Assembly: GCA_029721435.1 (NCBI GenBank)
Contig: CM056587.1
Span: forward strand, 18,236,667 to 18,300,666
DNA: 64,000 nucleotides
DNA from: Gymnothorax reevesii
Lineage: Eukaryota > Chordata > Actinopteri > Anguilliformes > Muraenidae
Direction of reading: 5' to 3'
A program made the translations under genes and the position numbers. The notes under the pieces were generated by a model, which did no database searches, had not been told where the DNA came from, and worked only from the letters and a program-made list of their open reading frames with translations. Shown one piece after another: positions 38,279 to 49,290 of the stretch. The number at the start of each line of letters is the position of its first letter. The first letter of the stretch is position 1.

Positions 38279-38900
38279 GGTGCATTCAGGAACCACACGC
38301 AAGAGATGGAAATCCAAAAACGAATGCCTTCAATGAAGTCCGGGTCATAGCCAAAAAACAATTGCCAAGCCACAATACGAAATCCAAAAACAGAGTCGAC
38401 TAGACAGGCAGGGGTCAGAAAAACAGATGAGCAAAGGTACATAGACAGTTTGGCAAAAAGTTGCAGTTGATGAACGAAGCCAAGGGTCATACACAGGGGA
38501 TCCAAACACAGAAATCGTGGTCATACAAAAATAGGTCAGAATCCAAAAAGACAAAACAATACAAGAAGGGCAATGGCAAGAATCGAAGTCGGACGAAACA
38601 GTTGAAGGAAGAACAATAATCAATGGCATACGCGGCGCTCTGCACAAAGAAATATTGATCAACGTTCTGATAAAGTCAGCACTGCAGTGAGGACTCTTAA
38701 ATAGATGAGGGAAGTCGCATGCTATACAGGGAACAGGTGAGCTGGATCAGACTAATTACAATGGGAGAATCACATGGGGGAAACCTTAACCACGAAAACT
38801 GGTGAAAGCCAAGACATGGATGGGAATCACACAAACAGCCTATGACATTTAAACAGCTCCGGTCAAGCAGTTCTAAGTGCACAGATAACGAGTGCAGGAA
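38279..38900 (+). mobile_element. Non-autonomous repeat family, copy C (truncated)
   Basis: It starts GGTGCATTCAGGAACCACAC like the copy at 15077 and follows it for ~620 bp to AGCTCCGGTCAAGCAGTTCTAAGTGCACAGA. It is then cut off by a Tc1-like terminal sequence beginning at about 38904. In copy A the same point continues for another ~530 bp, so the right half was lost or separated here. Confidence 0.6.
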
Positions 38901-38903
38901 AGT

Positions 38904-39125
38904 ACACTCAACAAAAATATAAATGCAATACTTTTGTTTTTGCTCCCATTTGTCATGAGATGGACTCAAAGATCTAAAATTCATTCCAGATACACAATAT
39001 TACCATTTCTCTCAAACATTGTTCACAAATCTGTCTAAATGCGTGAAAGTGAGCACTTTTGCATGCTGAGACAATCCATCCCACCTCACAGGTGTGCCAC
39101 ACTGCTGGACTGCTTGGTCCTCTCA
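38904..39125 (+). mobile_element. Tc1-like transposon terminal fragment
   Basis: ACTCAACAAAAATATAAATG, CTTTTGTTTTTGCTCCCAT, TCTCTCAAACATTGTTCACA and CATCCCACCTCACAGGTGTG appear in the order known for the 5' end of a widespread fish Tc1-like element. Only one end (~220 bp) is present. No transposase or opposite inverted repeat follows; an AT-rich tract begins at about 39133. Family recognition is from memory of the motif. Confidence 0.6.
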
Positions 39126-41920
39126 TTGCTGTTATTATATATATATAAATATATCAATGTAATGTAATATTAAATATAAACAAGGCTGCATTGGAGACAA
39201 TGCAATAAAAAGGACGCCATGAAAAAAAAAACAGCTATTCAATCTCAACCAAAAATTTATCATCATTATCCTTTGAGCTAGACCCTGCCATCTGATTTGT
39301 AGCTTGTCAGATGTCTCTGAGGGTGAAAGAGGCTAGTCTGGGCTGCGAGTTTGGGAAAAGCTTTCTTTATTGTTTCCTGCTCCTTTCCGACCAAATCCAT
39401 TGGGGATACGCATTTAGTTGCTTCTGACATGATTCCATGCACTGGGAAAATAAGAACTCTAGTAAAAGTGGCAAACTTTGAAAGCCTCCACCCAACTTCC
39501 AGCTTATCTGATGACTCCAGAAATATATTAGCTACAAATAAAAAAATAACATTTCATTCATTCATTCATAACATACTTGAGTCCCAGCCCACTGACCACT
39601 ATTTTGATTAACAATTCTGACATATTAACAACCTGGCTGGATTTACCAACCAGTCATTTTACAAAACAACCAAAAAAACAGACAATTGACTGTCAGTCAA
39701 AACTGTTCAAAGGATATAAATAGAAAGAAGCTGAATGTAACCAATGATGTGTTAATTTGACTCTACTACATTACATGTGACACCAAGAGAAGTTGTTTGT
39801 AACTCCTCAAAGCATGATTTAACGCAAGAAACTATGCTGCGATGTAAGGAAATATGTTTAAATGGGTAAGGTACACTATCGTCATTCCATGCATGATCTG
39901 CATATCTGTTGGAGCAGTTCAGTTGACTTGAAATTTAGGTTTGCAATCTCATTATCATAGTCCAACATCACAGTCCTACACACAGCCATAAAGGTTCTGA
40001 GTGAAGAAGTGCTGATCCAGAATCAGCTGTCTCTGGTCCATGTGGTTACCTAGTCTAATATCAGCTAAAATGCAAAACTGATCTAAGGTGAGTGCTCTCT
40101 CGGGTCAGTGTGTAGAATGAAGGCTGGACTCCAATATAAACAGCTCAGTCTAAAGGTATTCTGTCAAAGATGCAAATTTAATTTATTTTTGAGTCTGCTC
40201 TTCAGCATATTGGATTTAAAAAACAATGAATAAACAATGAACGTAAAGACTTGTGCATTTTGTTGCTTGGGTATTTTCATGTAAAATTGCTGTAATATTA
40301 TGTTAGATTGTCAAAATCGCAGTCGTTCCCATTAAATTTCACCGCTCAGATACTTATGGGTTACTATATAGCACTACAACAAGCAGCATCGACTACACAG
40401 CATTAACAATGACCTATGGATTTATGTAGGTTACAACCAGCTCCACCATCCACCCTAAGGCAAGAATAATAAGCATTTATGAGGGAATATCTCAGGGGTC
40501 ATCCAACTCAAACAAGTTTTGTACTTCTTAAGTGATAACTCATGGTTATAATCACTTATTATTAACACAAAGAATACAACACAGCCAAAATAAGCCATCT
40601 TATATTTAGAAAGGAATTCACCCTATTTCTCTGGCAATATGGTCCATATTTGACGTGAGACAAAATTGTGTTTAATTTCCATCCACAAATCCATTATCAA
40701 CAGTTGCGAAAGCAATGCTGGAACTATTTTCAGTTGGTTTGTGTTTGTGTCATCAGGGCAAACCTCAACAAGAGTAGTCTGACACCACAATGCAACTGCT
40801 GTAAAGAATGTTTTCAGTATTTTTACTGGTGTTTATATCTTTTTTTCTGTGTTTTGGTTTGTGGATAATTCATGTAAACACAATAGCAATGCATCCATTT
40901 TAGATGCAATCAGGAAACATTACAGGTGAGTAGTTTGGATAAAATAGAAGGTTGAGTTTGAAAAGGAGTGTGGTCTGAGTACGCTCTCTCTGAACGCATT
41001 TCTCTGTTGTGGCTGGCGCACTTCCAATCGGTCACTAGTTTTGTGTCTATTTTTAGAAAGGGTCATGTGATGGCCAGAGCTTGTCCCCACCCACAATGGA
41101 TGAACATAATTATTACTGGACCAACAACACTCACAAAAAATATTCAGGCTTAAGATTTAAACATTTATGAATTTAAATTGCATCTAAAATTTTAATCCAT
41201 TTGGGTTGCACAACTTTAACATAAATATGTTAATTTGTTTTTCAGTCAAACACAAATTTAACAAAAATAGGTTAACAGCACTAATAAATCCTATATGTTT
41301 TAAGTACACAATAATATGTTTATGCATTTATCTGCCTCTAAATGATTTTATTTTTGGATATTTATTTTTAAACCAAATTCATACATTTTAACTAATCAAA
41401 TCTTGCTTGTTCCACAGCTAGCCATATTTTAATCAGGTTCATAAATTTAGCTGAATAATTTTAATTGTTTTCAAAATCTACAGATTTATGCCGATTCTAA
41501 GGAATTTGAATTAATACATTTTTGAAATATGATTATTGAAATATATGCAAATAGATGCAAATAATAAATAACAAACAATGCCATTCTTCATTTTTGAGAG
41601 AATGTCCTTCTTAAATTGATAATTTTTCTAAATACCAAAAAAAAAAAGAAGAAGTATTATCAGCTGGTGATGGTGGTATTAGTTCTTTCTCTTTATCTCC
41701 ACGTGTAAGATAATATGAAAACATCTTTTCTGTCACTATCAATGACTCAGTTAATGATGCAACTCCTTAGCTTAGGCATATTTGCATGTAATCTAAAGTA
41801 AGAGCTGCGGAGGAATAAAACTTATAAGATTTGTTGAGTTTGCCTTTACGATTTTTTGTCTTTATGATTTGTCAGGTCTACAGCAAACTGAAAGTTGCGT
41901 CGAATTATGTTCTTTACATT
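39126..41920. other. Intergenic sequence
   Basis: An (AT)-rich tract lies at 39133-39160. No gene is supported; the longest frames (39351-39611, 40668-40868) have no recognisable features. Confidence 0.4.
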
Positions 41921-42974
41921 GGCCGCGTTTCCCACAAGAGCGCTCTAAAGGAGTTAAGAAGGCTCCAAAGAAGCGTTCAGCTAAGAGGGAGCCTTAAGAT
42001 AAGAGTGCTTCCCAGATGCGTTCCTAGTGCCCTTCTGAACAACTGTCTTTGTGCCCTCTCAACGGCCTTCTTAACTGGAGCTCAATTGATCAATCGATGT
42101 CAGAGTAACTGATTGTTCCACATACTTACGTGCATGAAGTTTTGATGTGACAAGTGGCGTATAATGTTAAAAATTAACGTTCGTAATGCCATTGCTCATG
42201 CAGCAGAAAACAAACGGATGCAAATAAAGACCAAGAACACAGATATAAGAAATCTGAAAAATAAGAATGAAAAATAAAATGAAAGCAAAACATTAGGCCT
42301 ACATCAGTGAAATCCTATTACATTACATGATTGTACCTCATGTAATGTCATATTATTTCATTTTATGTTTTCATCCTTATTTTCCTGATATAATTCTGCA
42401 TAAATATGCAATTTACTTTGTTATTCTTAGGAGTAGCAGCAAAGGTTATAAGCTTTACTGCTATCCAGTGGCGGGCGGTGGACGGAAAAATGGGTGGGGG
42501 GGGATGAGACTAGTGACCCGATTCCAATCATTGTTCTTGGTCAACATGTTTCCCTTCTAAAAAAATGTTTGGGCGAGTGAATAATAAATTCTATAAAATG
42601 TTTAATTCACATACCTTAAAAGCAACTCTTCTCGAAAAGACCACTGTCGATTTGCCGCGTTAAATTTTGTCACATCCTAAGCAAGTCGTCAAACCTGTGC
42701 GTAATGACTGTTTAACTGAAAAAGATTGAAATGCGCTCTTTTTGCGCTCAACTGGTGCGTTTGATTTCTCGTCTTAAAGAAGACAATTAGCCACACCTGA
42801 GAGGGGAGCGTTCAAGTGTCTTTTACCTGGGTATTGACTGAAAACATATCAAGACTCAAAAGCAGTTTAAAGACATGTTTATCACCCTCCTTTTTCTCTG
42901 TCCACTACCCACCACTGCTGCTATCGTAACAGCTGATATGATGCTTGCATGATGGCAGTGGATTTCTTTTATTT

Positions 42975-43016
<42 letters not shown>

Positions 43017-43519
43017 TTTTTGTAATTATTATTTGGTGGTGGTGGCGGGGGTCATCAGTGTTCTCCAGGAAACATTAGGGGAAATATTAGGTGAATACCG
43101 TGAAATATTTCAACACATGGAACCATAGAGGAGATACTTAAGATTTCCCTCATTTTAAATGCGTAATGGGTAGTAGGGGTGCATGAAAGAAATAAAAAAA
43201 AAAACAATTATAGTATAAATAATCGAATATTATAATGACTAATAATTAATAAAATAAGGACGAACCGTACGCACGGCATTAATATCTCCTTGCTTAGTGT
43301 ACCATTGATTTGCCTGACGCGGCTGAATCTGCAGAGTTTCGTCGCTAAGAAGGGTGTTAAGAGTGCTCCAGACCCCCTTTCAAATCCTTATTAACAAAAG
43401 ATCGTCTCGGTCTAAGAAAGATTCTGGGAAACGTGTTTGCATCTTACTGGAGCCTTAAGAAGGATCTTAAGAAGCTCTTAGCGCTAAGATCTTCTTCAAT
43501 GAATCTGGGAAATTCGGCC
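41921..43519 (+). mobile_element. GGCCGCGTTTCCC-ended non-autonomous element, copy A
   Basis: It begins GGCCGCGTTTCCCACAAGAG and ends with the approximate inverse CTGGGAAATTCGGCC, for 1599 bp. Subterminal AAGAAGG/CTTAAGAAG motifs are scattered near both ends (for example CTTAGCGCTAAGATCTTCTT near 43478). A G-rich stretch (GGGTGGGGGGGGATGAG) and a (GT)n run at 42977-43012 lie inside. It matches the neighbouring 43680-45311 copy over most of its length. No transposase frame is seen. The ends resemble those of the small MITE at 50450-50565. Confidence 0.6.
42977..43012 (+). repeat. (GT)n microsatellite
   Basis: An uninterrupted run of GT dinucleotides of about 34-36 bp is followed by a T-run, inside copy A of the GGCCGCGTTTCCC-ended element. 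The sister copy lacks it at the corresponding place. Confidence 0.9.
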
Positions 43520-43679
43520 GATATCCCTAAATGTTCGGAGTGTTTCCATGGTTCAAGAAGTTCACAGAGAGCCCAAGACTGCTTTCGATTCGGATACAGA
43601 GTGACATCTAGTGGCTCAGCCAACATCTAGCACATAAACGCCGTTTTTACCCCCTCGACGATTCTCACTGATAGGATAT

Positions 43680-45311
43680 TTCGCGTTTCCCAGTTAGGAG
43701 CGTTCTTGAGGAGTTACGAAGTTCAGCAAAGAGGGAGCCTTAAGATAAGAGTGCTTCCCCGATGCGTTCCTAGTGCCCTTCTGAACAAGTGTCTTTGTGC
43801 CCTCTCAACGGCCTTCTTAACTGGAGCTCAATTGATCAATCGATGTCAGAGTAACCGATTGTTCCACATACTTAGCACACGAAAGAAATTTTTATGTAAC
43901 AAGTGGCGTATTATGTGAAAAATGAACGTGCGTAATGCCATTGCGTATGCAGCAGAATGTCTGAAAACAAACGGACGCAAATAAAGACCAATAACACAGG
44001 ACAGAAATCAGAAAAGTTAGAATGAAAACATAAAATGAAATCATAACATTAAATGAGTGAAATCATTTAACATTATATGATACTGTACCTCATGAAATGT
44101 CATATTATTTCATTAAATGTTTTCATTCCTATTTTTCTGATATAATTCTGCATATAATTATGCAGTTTACTTTGTTACTTTGTTTACTTGGTTTTGACTT
44201 TGGTGGTGGATGGGGGGGGGGGGGGGGCTTGTACAAGTGGACTGGTTGGTGACTGCAAGGTGAAAGGGTGGGGAAGTGGGGATGTCCGAAATCAGAACAG
44301 GTTGATGAGCTCCTGTCAGACCTGCAAGCGACCGGCTTGGTGGACTGCAGCTAGGGGTTCATGGTGGTGTGGTGGTGGTGGTGGGTCATCATTGTTCTCC
44401 AGGAAATATTAGGGAAAATATTAGGGAAATACGGTAAAATATTTCAGCACATGGAACCATAGAAGAAAGATGTAAGTTTTCCCTAATTTTAAATGCTAAA
44501 ATAAGGATGAACCGTACGTACTCCATTAATATCTCCTTGCCCAGTGTCACATTGAGTTGCCTGACACGGCTGTATATGCAGTTTCATCACTAAGAAGGGT
44601 GTTAAGAGAGCTCCAGACCCTTCTTTCAAATCCTTTTTAACAAAAGATCATCTTTGGCTAAGAAGGAATATGGGACACACTTTTGCTTCTTACTGGATGA
44701 CAAGGCGGAATCACAGTGTTGAACCCAAAAGCTCGACTCCAGACAAGAGTTCCAATTTTAGTCTTTTAATAAAGGTAGCAACTTAAATACTCATACAGAA
44801 AACAAAGAAAAGCCAAAAAGAAACTTTCAAGGAAAAAATGGAAGTCTAACTGAAATTCACTCATGAAGAGAAAAACCTGAAACAAACAAAATTCACTCTA
44901 ATGAGGAATATAATTGGAAACAAGGATAAGACAAAGCAAAAATGAAACCTGAAAACAATCTCTGCTAAAGGACCAAAATTAAACAAGAAACAACCTAACA
45001 CAGCTTAGCATAGTGCTCATAGTATGGCAATCCAAGACGAACTGGCACAGGACAAGGGAAAATGCTGACTATAAATACCCACACAAGGAAATGGGAAACA
45101 GGTTGAAACAATCAGGGCGGGGCAGACAATCAGACCAAGGAAAACATGGAGGGGCAGGTGAACAGGAACAAGAGGAGTGAAAATTTCAAAATAAAACAGG
45201 GAAATCACGAGACAACGCTCAACATAACTTTCTTGACATGACAAAGAAGAGAAGGATCTAAAAAAGCTCTTAGTGCTAAGATCTTCTTAAATGAATCTGA
45301 GAAACCCGGCC
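43680..45311 (+). mobile_element. GGCCGCGTTTCCC-ended element, copy B (interrupted)
   Basis: It begins TCGCGTTTCCCAGTTAGGAG and ends GAATCTGAGAAACCCGGCC. The first ~490 bp and the right ~330 bp match copy A closely (for example GAGGGAGCCTTAAGATAAGA and ATATCTCCTTGC). A G-run of 17 lies at about 44211-44227. Close to its right end it is split by ~550 bp of foreign sequence (44697-45250) that is absent from copy A. Confidence 0.6.
44697..45250. mobile_element. Element nested in copy B
   Basis: Copy A reads CTTACTGGAGCCTTAAGAAGGATC without a break. Copy B has CTTACTGGA, then ~550 bp, then GAAGAGAAGGATC. The insert starts TGACAAGGCGGAATCACAG and ends near CTTGACATGACAAAG. It is A/G-rich like the 15077/20240/38279 family. 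Its class and exact ends are uncertain, but the interruption itself is plain from the comparison. Confidence 0.55.
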
Positions 45312-45538
45312 ATTGTCGTCCCCTCTGCCGCTGTCTGCTGGCTAGTGAACCGTTGTAGGGACAGCCCTCCAATTTAAACAGGTACATATATTGGGTGTCT
45401 CCAATAGCCTATTTGACGTAAAGGTCATAGCTCTGATTTTGGCCTAAATTAAGTTATGCTGAGGGGCTATCTAATGCCAAGCACAATCATGTTAATGGAC
45501 TACCAAACGTAAAGATTGGACTGGCTTCAGTGGCAATC
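45312..45538. other. Short intergenic spacer
   Basis: Unique-looking sequence between copy B and the L2 tail. No feature is seen. Confidence 0.4.
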
Positions 45539-46192
45539 ATTCAAATTCAAATTCAAATTCAAATTCAATTTATTTGTATAGCGCTTTTCACAGATAAACT
45601 GTCACAAAGACGCTTTACAGTCAGAGATGAGTTACTGAAAGGGCAGTGCCCAGCCTATTCCCCACTACAGCAAATGAGGCAAAAAACTCCCGGTAGGGAG
45701 AAAAATCCTAAAACAGTGGTGAGAAAAAACTCCCCAGTGGGAAGAAATCTCAGGAGGAACCCGGCTATAGTGGGGAAGCCCATCCTCCACGGGCTAGCTA
45801 GTTAATAAGAAGATAATGACAATAGAGTTCCATAAAAGTCCATCTAAACAGTGCTATCAGTTGCTGGAGGAAGTGGCATGCCAAGGATGGTGCAGGACTG
45901 GATCAGGACAGCAGCAGCCAGCGCTCATGGTGAGGGACAGGGCTCGGATGGTCCAGGACTCAGGGTTGTGGAGGGAAAGATCCTCGGAGAAAGACAGAAA
46001 AAAGTGGGGTGAGGCACTGGATAAAACTACTGCATATTAATAAAAATACAGTCCTGTGTCATGTGCCAAATGAGAATTTAGGAGCTGACTGGTCAGGAAA
46101 CAGTCAACACCGCTCCATCCACTTCCAGCAGCTCAGAGGCCCTACACTTATTCCAGGAAGATCACTTCAGATTTTCTAGACACTAGTACCAA

Positions 46193-46515
46193 ATGGACCG
46201 CCCCGGTGACTAAGTCTGTAGCAAGCCCCACTGGCACCGTTAATGCATGCTCAGTGCCACCGGTTCCACATGGATTTGCTTAACAGTACACCAGTACATA
46301 TGGACCTCCCCAGTGACTAAGGCTGTAGCAAGCCCCACTGGCACCGTTAATGCATGCTCAGTGCCACCGGTTCCACGTGGACTTGCTTAACACTACACCA
46401 GTACCATATGGACCTCCCCAGTGACTAAGGCTGTAGCAAGCCCCACTGGCACCGTCAATGCAGGCTCAGTGCCACCGGTTCCACATGGATTTACATAACA
46501 CTGGCTTCCAATATC
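46193..46515 (-). repeat. Three ~108-bp tandem units in the LINE 3' UTR
   Basis: ATGGACC...GTGACTAAG, GCAAGCCCCACTGGCACCGT and CAGTGCCACCGGTTCCAC repeat three times, starting at 46193, 46300 and 46408. Only a few bases differ between units, so the amplification is recent or part of the source element. Confidence 0.85.
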
Positions 46516-46580
46516 GTGAACATGTCATAAATCAAGGTTGTAGTCAGTCCCACCAGAGCCAACACATAACTAATCATGAA

Positions 46581-49040
46581 CTAATCATAGGCTTGACTAA
46601 AAAGATAAGTTTTCAGCCTACTCTTGAAGACAGAGAGTGTGTCCGAAGCCCTAATTTGTCTTGGGAGATTGTTCCATAGAATTGGTGCTTTATAAGAGAA
46701 TGCTCTGCCTCCAATTGTAATTCTAGATATATTTGGAATTTTCAAGTAGTCAGCACCTTGTGAACGAAGTAATCTTGGTGGGGAGTAAGGAATGAGAAGA
46801 CTGCAAAGATATTCCGGGGCCAAGTCATTTAAGGCTTTGTAAGTTAGTAATAGTATTTTGTACTCAATTCTAAATTTTACAGGCAGCCAATGAAGATTTT
46901 TGAGCACCGGGCTAATATGATCATATTTCTTAGTCCTAGTCAGAACCCTAGCTGCAGCATTCTGCACTAATTGAAGACATTTCAGGGCTGAGCTAGTGCA
47001 ACCAGACAGTAAGACATTGCAATAGTCCAGCCGAGAAGAGACAAATGCGTGAACCAATTTTTCAGCATCTTTAAGAGACAACATTTTTCTAAGTTTAGAT
47101 ATGTTTCGAAGATGGAAAAAAGCCACTCGGATGATATTGTTGATGTGAGCCTGGAAAGAGAGTTCTGAATCAAGAGTCACACCAAGGTTTTTAACGACAG
47201 CTCTGGCAGAAACAGAGAGGTCATCTAAGTTAAGAGAGAACTTAACGAATGACTCTCTAAGACATTTGGGACCCAGTACCAATATTTCAGTCTTATCTGG
47301 GTTTAGTGAAAGAAAATTTTGCGTCATCCAAGCTTTAACAGCTTTCAGACACATCTCAAATCTAGTAACCGGATCATTTTCACCCGGTTTAAAGGATATA
47401 TAGAGCTGCGTGTCGTCTGCATAGCAATGGTATTTAACATCAAGTGTACTTATGATATTTCCAAGCGGAAGCATGTATAGTGAAAAAAGCAAAGGGCCCA
47501 GAACAGATCCTTGAGGTATTCCAAAGTTAACCCTGGAATACTCTGAACACTTGTTATTTACCCGGACAAACTGAGATCTATCAGACAAATAAGACTTAAA
47601 CCAAGAAAGGGCAAGTCCAGAAATACCAGCTAATTTTTCCAACCTACAAAGAAGAATATGGTGGTCTACTGTATCAAAGGCGGCACTTAAATCGAGAAGG
47701 ACGAGAACAGAAATGCGGCCACTATCCGTAGAGAGAAGCAGATCATTTACTACAACAGTGAGGGCTGTTTCGGTGCTGTGATGCTTTCTATAGGCAGACT
47801 GAAAACTGTCAAAAACCTCATTAGTTTGCAGGAAAGAAGAGAGCTGTTGGGCAACACATTTTTCAAGGATCTTAGATAAAAATGTGAGGTTTGAGATTGG
47901 CCTATAATTGGCTAGGACTGTGGGATCCAAATCTGGTTTTTTAAGCAGCGGCTTGATTTCTGCCATCTTAAATGAAGTGGGAACAATACCTGAAATCAAA
48001 GAAGAATTAATTATGTGAAGAATTAAGCCGCCAAGAATGGGCAGGAGTTCTTTCATTAGCTTTGTGGGAATGGGATCCAAGATACAAGTAGATGATTTGG
48101 AAGTAACAACTAATTTGGCTAGTTCACTCAGGGATATAGGAGAAAGGGACTCAAACTGGTTTGTGTGTAATGTGCAAGACTCCATATCATGAGAAACGCC
48201 ATCGCAAACTGGTAAGGAAGCAGTGATCTTCTCTCTAATTCCAATAATTTTGCCATTAAAGAAATTTAAAAAATCATCACTGCTGCAAGAGACTGGAATT
48301 TGAGGGTTACTTGCAGCATGATTGTTAGTTAACTTAGCCACGGTTTTGAACAGAAATCGAGAATTATTTTTATTTTCCTGCATGAGATTTGAAAAGTAAC
48401 AGGACCTTGCACAAGAAAGAGCATGCTTATATGCAACAAGGCTCTCTTTCCAAGCACTATGGAATACCTGGAATTTAGTGGAGCGCCATTTCCGTTCTAG
48501 ATGACGAGATTTTTGCTTTAGTGTCCTTGTCTGGTCAGTGTACCATGGGGCTGGCCTCTTCTTCTGAGTAATTTTTTTATATTTCAGTGGCGCGACTACA
48601 TTAAGGGTACAACGGAGAGCATCAGCAAACTTTTCTGCGGTATCGTCAATAGAGGAGGCACTGACTGGATGCTCAAAATAAGATGGGAAAACCTCAGTGA
48701 ATTTTGTAGAAGTTGTTGCAGTAAAAGTACGACCAGTGTATATCCTAGTTTCTAACAATGCAGGGTGGGTCAATTGTAAGCAGAAGGTGATAAGAAAATG
48801 GTCAGACAAACTGGGATTATGTGAATGAATCCTGACCCGCCCAATGTTAATGCCAAAGCTTAAGATCAGGTCTAAAGTATGACCATGAAAATGAGTTGGG
48901 CCAACAACACTCTGAGCGAAGCCAACTGACTCCAAAATGTTAGTGAATGCGGATGTTCGAGAATCATCTGCCCTCTCAAAGTGCAGGTTAAAGTCGCCCA
49001 ATATAACTATTCTATCATAGCTTAATTCCAACAAAGACAT
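46581..49040 (-). CDS. L2 LINE ORF2 fragment: endonuclease C-terminus and reverse transcriptase
   Basis: An uninterrupted 819-codon frame. The end of an apurinic/apyrimidinic-type endonuclease is seen as GDFN (residues 15-18), TLDLIL (55-60) and SDH (79-81). The reverse transcriptase follows: NYRPISNL (378-385), LLDLSAAFDTVDH with catalytic Asp at ~450, GIPQGSVLGPLLF (507-519) and the YADD box (540-543). The C-terminal LINE region carries SRLDYCN (669-675) and HWLPV (717-721). All RT motifs are intact and no stop interrupts them, so the copy is young or little mutated. Without ORF1 and the endonuclease N-terminus it cannot be autonomous. The ATG at 49040 is probably fortuitous, as it sits at the truncation junction. 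Confidence 0.9.
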   Translation of the reverse strand: MSLLELSYDRIVILGDFNLHFERADDSRTSAFTNILESVGFAQSVVGPTHFHGHTLDLILSFGINIGRVRIHSHNPSLSDHFLITFCLQLTHPALLETRIYTGRTFTATTSTKFTEVFPSYFEHPVSASSIDDTAEKFADALRCTLNVVAPLKYKKITQKKRPAPWYTDQTRTLKQKSRHLERKWRSTKFQVFHSAWKESLVAYKHALSCARSCYFSNLMQENKNNSRFLFKTVAKLTNNHAASNPQIPVSCSSDDFLNFFNGKIIGIREKITASLPVCDGVSHDMESCTLHTNQFESLSPISLSELAKLVVTSKSSTCILDPIPTKLMKELLPILGGLILHIINSSLISGIVPTSFKMAEIKPLLKKPDLDPTVLANYRPISNLTFLSKILEKCVAQQLSSFLQTNEVFDSFQSAYRKHHSTETALTVVVNDLLLSTDSGRISVLVLLDLSAAFDTVDHHILLCRLEKLAGISGLALSWFKSYLSDRSQFVRVNNKCSEYSRVNFGIPQGSVLGPLLFSLYMLPLGNIISTLDVKYHCYADDTQLYISFKPGENDPVTRFEMCLKAVKAWMTQNFLSLNPDKTEILVLGPKCLRESFVKFSLNLDDLSVSARAVVKNLGVTLDSELSFQAHINNIIRVAFFHLRNISKLRKMLSLKDAEKLVHAFVSSRLDYCNVLLSGCTSSALKCLQLVQNAAARVLTRTKKYDHISPVLKNLHWLPVKFRIEYKILLLTYKALNDLAPEYLCSLLIPYSPPRLLRSQGADYLKIPNISRITIGGRAFSYKAPILWNNLPRQIRASDTLSVFKSRLKTYLFSQAYD

Positions 49041-49290
49041 TTCAAATATTGAAACTAAGACATTCTACATTTTTATCCACCAAAGGAGCTCGTTTCAAAT
49101 TTTCTGGCTGCAACAGGTGTCAAGAAACAAAAAAAAAAGAGACAAAAAAAGGGCTGAAAAAGCAATTAATATATGAAAGAATCAGCTGAAAGAACATTTA
49201 GCAAGTAATTAAGTTAACTGGCATCAGGTGTGTAAGATGATTGGCTATAAAAGGAATGTCTTAGAGAGGCTGAGTCTCTCAGAAGTAAAG

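Larger units (their letters stand above)
45539..49040 (-). mobile_element. L2-clade LINE, 5'-truncated
   Basis: On the minus strand the element ends with AAAAGCGCTATACAAATAAA followed by several TTGAATT-type hexamers, a 3' terminus typical of fish L2 elements. Its coding region runs from 49040 to 46581 and its 3' UTR from 46580 to 45539, including three ~108-bp tandem units. The 5' end stops at about 49040, where sequence of a Tc1 inverted repeat begins. ORF1 and the N-terminal endonuclease are therefore missing, as is usual for truncated LINE insertions. Confidence 0.85.

Noticed and set aside
42977..43012. Z-DNA or regulatory role for the (GT)n run
   Set aside because: It is an ordinary microsatellite within a transposon copy; nothing in the surroundings suggests a function.
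46982..47173. 63-codon minus frame inside the LINE
   Set aside because: It is a shadow of the 819-codon LINE reading frame in another phase.
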